DNA of 7,763 nt from Desulfobacterales bacterium (GTDB lineage: Bacteria > Desulfobacterota > Desulfobacteria > Desulfobacterales > Desulfobacteraceae), in the NCBI GenBank assembly GCA_022361315.1, contig JAKSBB010000235.1:1-7763 (forward strand), in the 5' to 3' direction. The notes beneath the pieces were generated by a model, which saw only the letters and a list, made by a program, of their open reading frames with translations, was not told the DNA's origin and searched no databases. Positions 1-5,858 of this stretch are shown here, one piece after another. How positions within the stretch are numbered: position 1 is the stretch's first letter; the number at the start of each line of letters is the position of its first letter. The position numbers and the translations under genes were made by a program.

Positions 1-350
1 TCACCAAACTGATTACCACCCTGCTGTCCCATATCTCAGCCGATGTCAGAAAAAGCAGTCGGGCGGAAATTGTCGTCGCCTCTCACACACTGCCCGGCCG
101 GAACAAGGCGGGTGTTACCCTGATATTCCGGGACAACGGTATCCCCACCACGGAAAAAGACATGGTCCACCTGTTCGATCCGTTTTATGCAAAAAAACAA
201 ATGGGACACCCCGGATCCGGACTGGGACTGACCGCAGTCAAAAAGATCATGGAAGATCATGGCGGTAAGGCCATTGCCGGCACCTGCGAGGGAAAAGGAT
301 TGCAGATTACCCTTCTTTTTCCCAGGGAAAACAAACCGGGCAACCACTGA
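1..350 (+). CDS. Sensor histidine kinase, C-terminal ATPase end (partial)
   Basis: The reading frame is open from the left edge (first full codon at base 3) and stops with TGA at 348-350, giving about 115 residues. It is the end of a GHKL/HATPase_c domain: a G1-like DNGIP motif (about residues 44-48 of the visible part), an F-box LFDPFYAKK, and a clear G2 box GSGLGLTAVKKIMEDHGG, followed by the final beta strand ITLLFP. In the family this domain binds ATP and phosphorylates a histidine in the preceding dimerisation domain, which lies outside the window along with any sensor domain. Two things are odd. The stretch where the N-box is expected reads TTLLSHI, with Thr and His where Asn residues usually sit, and the G1 box ends in Pro rather than Gly. 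ATP binding may therefore be altered. No response regulator follows; 421 non-coding bases do. Confidence 0.85.
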   Translation, partial: TKLITTLLSHISADVRKSSRAEIVVASHTLPGRNKAGVTLIFRDNGIPTTEKDMVHLFDPFYAKKQMGHPGSGLGLTAVKKIMEDHGGKAIAGTCEGKGLQITLLFPRENKPGNH

Positions 351-627
351 TTCATCCCCCTGCCCAATCCACATCCCCATAAAGCGAAAAATCGTCCTTA
401 TTTGCCCATCTTTAAATTTGACGAAATGTAAACCGGGCGTCTCCCGGGCCTATACTCATTTTTTACTAACCAACCCCAAAATTCAATCCCCGAAACAGGT
501 CTTGACCCGGTAGAATTAATACTTACCATTTACGCCAATAATGGAGAAATAATGTGTTAAAGAAAAGTGACACCGGCCCAGGCATCACACGGATCTCGAC
601 ATCACTTTAAACTGGCATTTCACTGTG

Positions 628-676
628 GAAAAGCAGACAATAACTAAGAAAAGAATAGTTGATTTCAATGCTTTTC
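628..676. repeat. Nested inverted repeat upstream of the lipoprotein gene
   Basis: GAAAAGCA at 628-635 is exactly complementary to TGCTTTTC at 669-676. Inside it, AACTA (642-646) is complementary to TAGTT (656-660) around a 9-base loop. Outside it, pairing continues imperfectly (CACTGT on the left against ACTGTAG on the right). It could be a hairpin in a longer leader RNA or a DNA operator upstream of the promoter candidate at 700-727. The region is AT-rich, so chance is a real alternative. Confidence 0.3.
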
Positions 677-699
677 TACTGTAGGATGATTGAGTATAT

Positions 700-727
700 T
701 TGTCTAAAGCTTCAAGTAATTTATTAT
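700..727 (+). promoter_or_regulatory. Candidate sigma70-type promoter for the VWA-OmpA lipoprotein
   Basis: TTGTCT (700-705) and TATTAT (722-727, five of six matches to TATAAT) are separated by 16 bases. A transcript would start near 734, leaving a leader of about 38 bases with AAGGAG at 761-766. The -35 is weak and the region is AT-rich, so this is a suggestion from position and spacing. Confidence 0.3.
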
Positions 728-771
728 CTAAAACCGACCGATCATAGCGTAAACATTGCAAAGGAGAGAAA

Positions 772-1929
772 ATGAACAAGAAAATTTTCGTCCAGAGTTT
801 ATTGTCCTTGCTTGCCTTCCTTTTCCTTTTTGGATGTGCAGCCAAGGCCCCCGTAGAATTTCCGTCTTTCACCGCCACCCAGTTTGATACAGCCATGTAC
901 AAATCCAAGGTGGACAATTTTTCCGTTGTCCTTGATGCCTCCAGTTCCATGGACTTCGATTACATGGGCAATTCCAAATTTGACAGAGCCAAAGCCATTG
1001 CCGAACGCCTGAATATGACCATTCCTGAAATGGGTCAGATGGCAGGTCTAAGATCTTTCGGCCACGCTCCCAAGGTTTCCAAAGAACTGACCGTATTGCA
1101 GTACGGCATGGCCAAATATAGCTCCGCTGACCTGTCCAAGGGTCTTGCCAACGTCACTGCCCCCGGCGGCTTCAGCCCCCTGGGAACCGCGCTTAAGGCT
1201 GTGGGCAAAGACCTTGAAGGTCTCCCCGGTGTACACAACGCTGTCATCATTATCTCTGACGGCCTGGACATGGACCAGAAACTCCCCATGATTCAGAACC
1301 TCAAAGACAAGTACGGATCTTCCATCTGCTTCTACCCCATTCTGGTGGGTAATGCCCCCGAGGGACAGGCGTTCCTGAGCGAAGTTGCCAGAATCGGTAA
1401 CTGCGGTTTCCTCACCAATGCTGACGACCTGATGACCGGTGACGCCATGGCCACTTTCGTTGAAAAAATCTTCCTGGAAAAAGCGGAAGCACCCAAGAAG
1501 AAAAAGATGATGAAAGATACGGACGGCGACGGTGTTTATGACGAATACGACCAGTGTCCCAATACCCCCGTGGGCGCCAAAGTCAATGCCGTTGGCTGCT
1601 GGAGCCTTGACAATGTCCTGTTTGACTTTGACAAATCCGTTATCAAACCCGAAGCCTATCCCCTGCTTGACGAAGTGGTTGTCATCCTGGAAAAGAACCC
1701 TGCCATGAGTGTGGAACTCCAGGGCCATACCGATAACATCGGTTCCAAAGAATACAACATGGGCCTGTCCATGAGACGTGCCAATGCCGTTGCTGACTAT
1801 CTGGTATCCAAAGGCATTCTCAGAAACAGAATGGCCACCACCGGTTACGGGTATTCAAACCCGGTTGCCCTGAACGGTACCGAATTCGGCCGTGCTCTGA
1901 ACAGACGTGTTGAGATTCACCCGTACTAA
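772..1929 (+). CDS. VWA - TSP3 - OmpA-family outer-membrane lipoprotein
   Basis: The 385-residue protein starts with a lipoprotein signal: MNKK, a hydrophobic core, and lipobox LFGC with Cys22 as lipidation site. No Asp follows the Cys, which fits outer-membrane sorting. Residues about 48-235 form a von Willebrand factor A domain with a metal-site motif D55-A-S57-S-S59, a GGFSPLGTAL segment (132-141) and ISDGLD (161-166). A Lys-rich linker (242-248) leads to one calcium-binding TSP3-like repeat (D249, D251, D253, D257, D260) and the usual CPNTP...GC linker with C262 and C276. Residues 281-385 are an OmpA C-terminal domain. D321 and R336 match the E. coli OmpA pair D271 and R286 that grips diaminopimelate in peptidoglycan. 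Inference: it is held in the outer membrane by lipid, bound to the wall by the OmpA domain, and presents a VWA domain for protein contacts in the periplasm. Start: AAGGAG lies five bases upstream of the ATG. It appears monocistronic, between its own promoter candidate and a strong terminator. The binding partner is unknown. Confidence 0.93.
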   Translation: MNKKIFVQSLLSLLAFLFLFGCAAKAPVEFPSFTATQFDTAMYKSKVDNFSVVLDASSSMDFDYMGNSKFDRAKAIAERLNMTIPEMGQMAGLRSFGHAPKVSKELTVLQYGMAKYSSADLSKGLANVTAPGGFSPLGTALKAVGKDLEGLPGVHNAVIIISDGLDMDQKLPMIQNLKDKYGSSICFYPILVGNAPEGQAFLSEVARIGNCGFLTNADDLMTGDAMATFVEKIFLEKAEAPKKKKMMKDTDGDGVYDEYDQCPNTPVGAKVNAVGCWSLDNVLFDFDKSVIKPEAYPLLDEVVVILEKNPAMSVELQGHTDNIGSKEYNMGLSMRRANAVADYLVSKGILRNRMATTGYGYSNPVALNGTEFGRALNRRVEIHPY

Positions 1930-1940
1930 ACCGTACTAAA
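1921..1940 (+). repeat. Perfect 10-base tandem duplication at the stop codon
   Basis: CCGTACTAAA occurs twice head to tail (1921-1930 and 1931-1940). The first copy contains the last two codons and TAA of the lipoprotein gene. The second is non-coding, as the 10-base period shifts the frame. Slippage is a likely origin. An 8-base word AGGCTGTT is also repeated just downstream (1943-1950 and 1961-1968). Confidence 0.9.
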
Positions 1941-1984
1941 TCAGGCTGTTGATATGCAATAGGCTGTTTTAGCCAGCCAAAGTA

Positions 1985-2025
1985 AAAGGGCCTGCGCCAC
2001 TCGGTGCAGGCCCTTTCTTTTTTCT
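1985..2025 (+). terminator. Strong intrinsic terminator between convergent genes
   Basis: A 14-base-pair stem (1985-1998 with 2003-2016, including one G-T pair) closes on a four-base loop ACTC and is followed by CTTTTTTCT. This is a textbook rho-independent terminator for the lipoprotein gene 56 bases upstream. Read on the minus strand, the same stem has one A-C mismatch and is followed by TTTTACTTT, so it probably also ends the DksA-family gene, whose stop lies 33 bases away. It is likely bidirectional but stronger on the plus strand. Confidence 0.95.
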
Positions 2026-2049
2026 GATTTTTAGGACGGGATGAATAAT

Positions 2050-2496
2050 TTACGAATAGAGGGTCTGCCTGGGGGCATAGATGGGTTTTCGGCCGGCTTC
2101 AAATTTTTCAAGTGCGGCGATGGACATGGTGGCGAAGGGAATGGCTTCAAGGCGCCGCAATCCGATTTCACTGCCCGTAAGTTCACAGTATCCGAAACTG
2201 CCGTCATCAATTCGCTCAAGGGCACGTTCCACCTGGTCAAGCATGTTTGAATACCGCTCAAAACTCTTAACCTCAAGCTCCAGGCCAATGTAGGAATTAC
2301 TTCGGTCAAGGATGTCGGCCTGGACATTTTCCAGGGTTTTAATATTCTCAATGATTCTTTCAATTTTTGCCTTCAGCTCAGTCTTTCTGCCTGTCAGTTT
2401 ATCCCTAAAATAGGAAATCTGGCCATCACTCATGTAGGGCTCATTTTTCGCGGGGATATACGGTTCCGAAGACGAATGCGTCGCTACCTGTGTCAT
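2050..2496 (-). CDS. DksA/TraR-family RNA polymerase-binding regulator, degenerate zinc site
   Basis: The 148-residue protein has the DksA layout: an N-terminal segment with EPYIPAKNEPYMSDGQ (11-26), a long coiled-coil hairpin (about 25-95), and a C-terminal globular part with GSFGYCELTGSEIGLRRLEA (99-118). DksA enters the secondary channel of RNA polymerase and, with ppGpp, shifts promoter choice during starvation. Of the four zinc-binding cysteines of E. coli DksA only the first is kept (C104); the others align with T107, S125 and A128. That resembles the cysteine-poor DksA group known from other bacteria, which works without zinc. At the coiled-coil tip, the functional motif D-x-x-D-x-A of E. 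coli reads D61-I-L-D64-R-S66, with both acids present but Ser in place of Ala. Start: AGGAGG (2509-2514) lies 12 bases upstream of the ATG, a slightly long gap, but the conserved N-terminus supports this start. It stands alone, downstream of a hairpin and convergent with the lipoprotein gene. A non-canonical paralogue of a true DksA elsewhere is possible. Confidence 0.9.
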   Translation of the reverse strand: MTQVATHSSSEPYIPAKNEPYMSDGQISYFRDKLTGRKTELKAKIERIIENIKTLENVQADILDRSNSYIGLELEVKSFERYSNMLDQVERALERIDDGSFGYCELTGSEIGLRRLEAIPFATMSIAALEKFEAGRKPIYAPRQTLYS

Positions 2497-2532
2497 TTCC
2501 TGTAATTGCCTCCTGATTATGGTGAATTAGGA

Positions 2533-2560
2533 AAAATACAGGCATATGTTTAGCGGACAA
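2533..2560 (-). promoter_or_regulatory. Candidate promoter for the DksA-family gene
   Basis: On the minus strand TTGTCC (2555-2560) and TATTTT (2533-2538) are 16 bases apart, each matching four of six consensus bases. A start near 2526 would give a leader of about 30 bases containing AGGAGG. Position and spacing fit, sequence match is moderate. Confidence 0.3.
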
Positions 2561-2603
2561 GGGTTAACACCGTATTATGAAGCCATTAGAAGGCGACTAG
2601 TAC

Positions 2604-2645
2604 AAAAGGACTGCCCGCATATGGCTGAAAAACCATATACGGGCA
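2604..2645 (-). terminator. Hairpin, probable terminator of the dapL-moeA-moeA operon
   Basis: Arms at 2612-2624 and 2633-2645 pair over 13 positions around an 8-base loop. On the minus strand all 13 pair, one as G-U; on the plus strand that position is an A-C mismatch, which suggests the minus-strand RNA is the one under selection. It lies 17 bases past the moeA fusion stop codon. The downstream T run is short (TTTT at 2607-2604, five bases after the stem), so termination may be partial or the hairpin may protect the 3' end. Confidence 0.6.
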
Positions 2646-2662
2646 TATGAGAATCTTAAGAT

Positions 2663-4600
2663 TTATTCAGCAGTGGTAAACAGGACCTCTCCGGTTTTTT
2701 CCACCCCATAGCCGCCCAGGGCCAGCACCCGCTGCTTAAACGCACCGCTTCTTACGGTGGCAAGAAGCGTCTGCACCTTCCGGGTATTGTAATACACCTC
2801 CGGAATCACCAGGTCATAGGATTCCGTCACTACGGGCAGAAAATCCAAATTCAGGGCCAGGGCAGCCGCTTTGATGCCCAGACCGGCCTTTGCCCGACCT
2901 GACAATACGGCTGCAGCCACGGACATATGGGTATATTCATCATTTTCATATCCCGGGATTACAGAGGGGGAGATACCCAGTTCGGCCAGTTTATAATCCA
3001 GTAGAATCCGGGTGCCGGAGCCCGCCTGCCGGTTGATAAAGGCTAGACCCTTTTCGGCCAGATCTTCAAGTCCGGAAATTCCGTCCGGATTTCCCCTGGG
3101 AACGATCAGCCCCTGTTCCCGCATCACCAGGTTCACCACCCGCACCGGTATACCGGCCAGGTATTTCTCCACATACGAGATATTATAACTGCCGTCATCC
3201 GCGTCCAGAAGATGGCTGCCGGCCATATGGCAGGCCCCTTTTTTAATGGCCATCAATCCGCCCATACTGCCCACATGGCTTGAGGAGATGCTGGTGCCCG
3301 GATTTTCCTTGTGCACCTGATCGGCCAGCAGATCCAGGGTATTATCGTGGCTGCCGGTTATCACCACAGTATCCTCAATGGCAGACAGGGGACGGAGCAA
3401 TTCGGCCCCGACGGTTTCCTCTGCTGAAATACCTTCCACATGGCGGGGGATACGGATGATGCCGTCCGCTTCCGTGAGGGTGGTGATACTGCCGGATCCC
3501 CTTGGCAACTGGGAGGATACCAGACGACCGTCCACAGACCCGATCTTCACCCGGAGAAACTCCTCCTGGCCGAGTTTTGAGGCCACCTTCCGGGCAGGTG
3601 TCACTTGGGCCGTCACCGGTTCTTTAGCCGGCAGATGCTGCATGGTTCGCAACAGCGGCCCTGCAAACTGCTCAAAGGCAACAATGGCAGAAACCGGATA
3701 TCCGGGTATGCCGAACACCGGGGTGTCCTTCACCCGGCCGAACATCATGGGTTTGCCCGGCATCATGGTCACCCCGTGGACGTAAAGTTCTCCCAGAGCG
3801 GTAATCACGGGTTTGGCAAAATCTTCGGAGCCCGCAGAGGAGCCGCCGATGATCAACACCATATCGTATCCGCCTGAGGCAGCGTTCTCAACCGCGTCTT
3901 TAATGGTGGATAGATCGTCCCGGAGCATGGTGTGTACCTCAAATTCCGCCCCGTTATCCCTGCACAACGCACCCAGCACCGTAGAGTTAGACTCCACCAC
4001 ATCCCCCGGAACCATGGTCTCGGGACTGACATCCCGCCACTGCTTGAGCTCCGACCCGGTGGGAATGATCATTACCCGGGGCCGTTTCCGGACCGACACC
4101 CGGAACACTCCCCCGGACAACAAGGCACCCATGGCATAGGCGTTGATCTTATGATCCCGGGGAAAGAGAAGCTGGGTGGCCACGATATCCTCCCCCATTT
4201 TCCTGACATACTGCCAGGGGAAGGCCGGCGCCTCGATTTCCAGGACCGTATCACCAATCATGTTGAGATGCTCAATCATGATGACGGCGTCGGTCCCTTC
4301 GGGCAGTGCATGTCCCGTATTCACCCAAAAGGCGGACGCACCGATCTTAAGTTGCTTCGGCGCTTCCTCATTGGCACCAAAAGTCGCGGCCGCATCAACG
4401 GCGATACCGTCCATGGCGGCGGCGTGGAAGTTGGGAGAAGAAATGGCGGCAAAGGCCGGTTCTGCCAGAACCCGTCCCCTGGCGTCCACCACGTCGATGG
4501 ATTCAGCAGCTGTTTTTACGTTGCCGAACTGATTGAAGAGGCAGTCCTTCGCCTCTTCTATGCTTTTCATATCAAGGTAGATATTTCGCTTGGTTTTCAT
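2663..4600 (-). CDS. moeA: Molybdopterin molybdotransferase MoeA fused to a PBP-like domain
   Basis: The 645-residue protein is a full MoeA with about 235 extra C-terminal residues. MoeA inserts molybdate into MPT-AMP to form molybdenum cofactor. The MoeA_N part (about 13-170) shows AAMDGIAVD (D64), EGTDAVIMIE (101-110) and MGEDI (135-139). The MoCF/MogA-like part (about 174-312) shows PTGSEL (180-185), IGGSSAGSEDF (251-261), MMPGKP (279-284) and GIPGYPVSA (297-305). MoeA_C covers about 329-403. Residues about 411-640 match the cytoplasmic PBP-like domain family found fused to MoeA in archaea and sulfate reducers, with NRQAGSGTRILLDYKLAELG at 523-542 as its hallmark. This domain is related to oxyanion-binding proteins and may bind molybdate, tungstate or a cofactor intermediate; that is inference. 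Its KPGK-type loop has Met in place of the first Lys. Start is uncertain: ATG at 4600 has only a distant AGGT, and M11 (4570) also fits the usual MoeA N-terminus but has no ribosome binding site. It follows the other moeA by 31 bases. Confidence 0.93.
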   Translation of the reverse strand: MKTKRNIYLDMKSIEEAKDCLFNQFGNVKTAAESIDVVDARGRVLAEPAFAAISSPNFHAAAMDGIAVDAAATFGANEEAPKQLKIGASAFWVNTGHALPEGTDAVIMIEHLNMIGDTVLEIEAPAFPWQYVRKMGEDIVATQLLFPRDHKINAYAMGALLSGGVFRVSVRKRPRVMIIPTGSELKQWRDVSPETMVPGDVVESNSTVLGALCRDNGAEFEVHTMLRDDLSTIKDAVENAASGGYDMVLIIGGSSAGSEDFAKPVITALGELYVHGVTMMPGKPMMFGRVKDTPVFGIPGYPVSAIVAFEQFAGPLLRTMQHLPAKEPVTAQVTPARKVASKLGQEEFLRVKIGSVDGRLVSSQLPRGSGSITTLTEADGIIRIPRHVEGISAEETVGAELLRPLSAIEDTVVITGSHDNTLDLLADQVHKENPGTSISSSHVGSMGGLMAIKKGACHMAGSHLLDADDGSYNISYVEKYLAGIPVRVVNLVMREQGLIVPRGNPDGISGLEDLAEKGLAFINRQAGSGTRILLDYKLAELGISPSVIPGYENDEYTHMSVAAAVLSGRAKAGLGIKAAALALNLDFLPVVTESYDLVIPEVYYNTRKVQTLLATVRSGAFKQRVLALGGYGVEKTGEVLFTTAE

Positions 4601-4631
4601 AATAAGTTTCAGCGATACCTGTTTAGGTTAA

Positions 4632-5858
4632 TTAGAGAAGAATGACATTTACAGGGCTGCCCTTTTCCAGACCTTCCACATGGTCACCGATCTCAAGAAG
4701 GCCATCCGCATGAACCATGGTCCGGATCAGGCCGGATTTTCCCAGCACCGGCCGGGCCTCAAGCCCCTCATCCCCCTGGTGCAGGCTGACGCGCATGAAA
4801 TCCCGCCGTCCCTGGGCAGATGCCACATTTCGGGACAACACCGCCGGTACGCAAATCTGTTTCACCGATCGGGCCATGCCCTGCAGGCGGTTTAAAAACG
4901 GAATCACCGCAATCTTGAGCACCACCATGGCCGACACCACCTGGCCGGGAAGCCCCCACACCGGTTTGCCGGCGGCCTTAGCCAGAATGGTGGGTTTACC
5001 CGGACTCACGGACATGCCGTGAACCAGAATTTCCGTATCCGGCAGGCCGGAAAGCACCTCCACGGTGTAATCCCGGGTTCCCACGGAACTGCCGCCGGAT
5101 ATCAGGATCATGTCGGTATCATTCAAGGCCTGTTCAATGGTTTTCCTAAGTTCAGCCGGATCGTCTTTTACAATACCGTACCGGACAGGGATCCCGTTGG
5201 CCACTTCCACAAGACCGGACAGGGAGGTGGAGTTGATATCCCGGATCTTCCCCGGCCCCGGTGTCCCGTCAATGGGAATCACCTCATCTCCTGTGGAAAT
5301 AATCCCCACTTTTGGCGTCCGGTAGACCGGCAGTTCAGGATATCCAAGCCCCGCCGCAAGCCCGGTCTCCGATGGACGAAGAAGACGGCCTTTTTCCAGC
5401 ACCACTGCATCTTTCTCAAAATCTTCGATGGGTTCGATCACATGCTGGAGCGGTGCCACGCTTTTATAAATCTCCACGGAGAGGTCATCCACGGCCTCGG
5501 TATGCTCGATCATAACCACAGCATCCGCCCCTTTGGGCAGCATACCGCCGGTGGCAATACGGGCAGCCTCTCCCTGGGTGATCTCAAAGGCCGGAACCTC
5601 CCCCATGGCGATGCTGCCGGCAATTGTCAGCCAGGCAGGTGCGGATTCTGAGGCACCGAATGTGGATGCGGCAGCCACGGCATACCCGTCCATGGTGGCC
5701 CGGCTGAAACCGGGCAGGTTTTCCCTTGCCTTCAAATCATCGGAAAGCACCCTGAACAGGGCATTTTCCGTGGGCACGGATTCAGCGGACACAGGGGAGA
5801 AGGTGTCGGCCAGGGCCAACACCTCTTCAAGGGATTTTACATTGAAAAAATGGCTCAT
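4632..5858 (-). CDS. moeA: Molybdopterin molybdotransferase MoeA
   Basis: The 408-residue protein has the normal single MoeA length and domain order. MoeA_N (about 8-170) carries ATMDGYAV (54-61, D57), [18 protein letters not shown] (102-119) and IEDF (144-147) where the family GEDI motif lies. The MoCF/MogA-like domain (about 184-320) has ISTGDEV (187-193, E192), [11 protein letters not shown] (254-264, D263) and VSPGKPT (284-290). MoeA_C is about 335-407. It should catalyse molybdate (or tungstate) insertion into adenylylated molybdopterin. Differences from the common pattern: GLPGQVVSA (302-310) replaces the usual PGNPVSA, with Gln-Val for Asn-Pro, and Ile replaces Gly before E145-D146. 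The protein differs widely from the downstream MoeA-PBP, so the pair is not a recent tandem copy. The ATG overlaps the dapL stop as ATGA (5855-5858), which implies translational coupling. The nearest purine-rich stretch is GGGTGAAAGA inside the dapL end. Confidence 0.94.
   Translation of the reverse strand: MSHFFNVKSLEEVLALADTFSPVSAESVPTENALFRVLSDDLKARENLPGFSRATMDGYAVAAASTFGASESAPAWLTIAGSIAMGEVPAFEITQGEAARIATGGMLPKGADAVVMIEHTEAVDDLSVEIYKSVAPLQHVIEPIEDFEKDAVVLEKGRLLRPSETGLAAGLGYPELPVYRTPKVGIISTGDEVIPIDGTPGPGKIRDINSTSLSGLVEVANGIPVRYGIVKDDPAELRKTIEQALNDTDMILISGGSSVGTRDYTVEVLSGLPDTEILVHGMSVSPGKPTILAKAAGKPVWGLPGQVVSAMVVLKIAVIPFLNRLQGMARSVKQICVPAVLSRNVASAQGRRDFMRVSLHQGDEGLEARPVLGKSGLIRTMVHADGLLEIGDHVEGLEKGSPVNVILL

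Larger units (their letters stand above)
351..771. other. Long AT-rich intergenic region upstream of the lipoprotein gene
   Basis: This is 421 bases without a convincing gene. A short GC stem (CCGGG 433-437, CCCGG 443-447) with a run of six T at 459-464 lies downstream of the kinase gene, but the T run is 11 bases from the stem, so it is at best a weak terminator. A TTGACC hexamer at 502-507 resembles a -35 box but has only a poor -10 partner. The second half is strongly AT-rich and holds the inverted repeat at 628-676 and the candidate promoter at 700-727, described separately. ORFs here start or end inside neighbouring genes or lack ribosome binding sites. Confidence 0.6.

Noticed and set aside
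36..380. A 114-codon minus-strand frame opposite the kinase end
   Set aside because: The plus strand carries HATPase_c F and G2 boxes in frame; the antisense product has no motif.
433..464. Possible terminator after the histidine kinase
   Set aside because: The stem is only five base pairs and the T run begins 11 bases after it, so it was kept as a note only.
502..530. TTGACC as a -35 box in the 351-771 gap
   Set aside because: No good -10 at 16-18 bases (best TACCAT at 524-529), and it lies about 270 bases from the next gene.
585..950. A 121-codon minus-strand frame across the gap and the start of the lipoprotein gene
   Set aside because: It overlaps the signal peptide coding region on the opposite strand, has low-complexity composition and no ribosome binding site.
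1048..1728. A 226-codon minus-strand open frame opposite the lipoprotein gene
   Set aside because: Shadow of the VWA-OmpA coding sequence; it has no recognisable domain.
3932..4645. A 237-codon plus-strand open frame opposite the moeA fusion
   Set aside because: Antisense shadow of a clear MoeA domain, with no ribosome binding site or known motif.
5019..5651. A 210-codon plus-strand open frame opposite moeA
   Set aside because: Shadow of the MoeA reading frame; His/Gly-rich translation typical of antisense frames.
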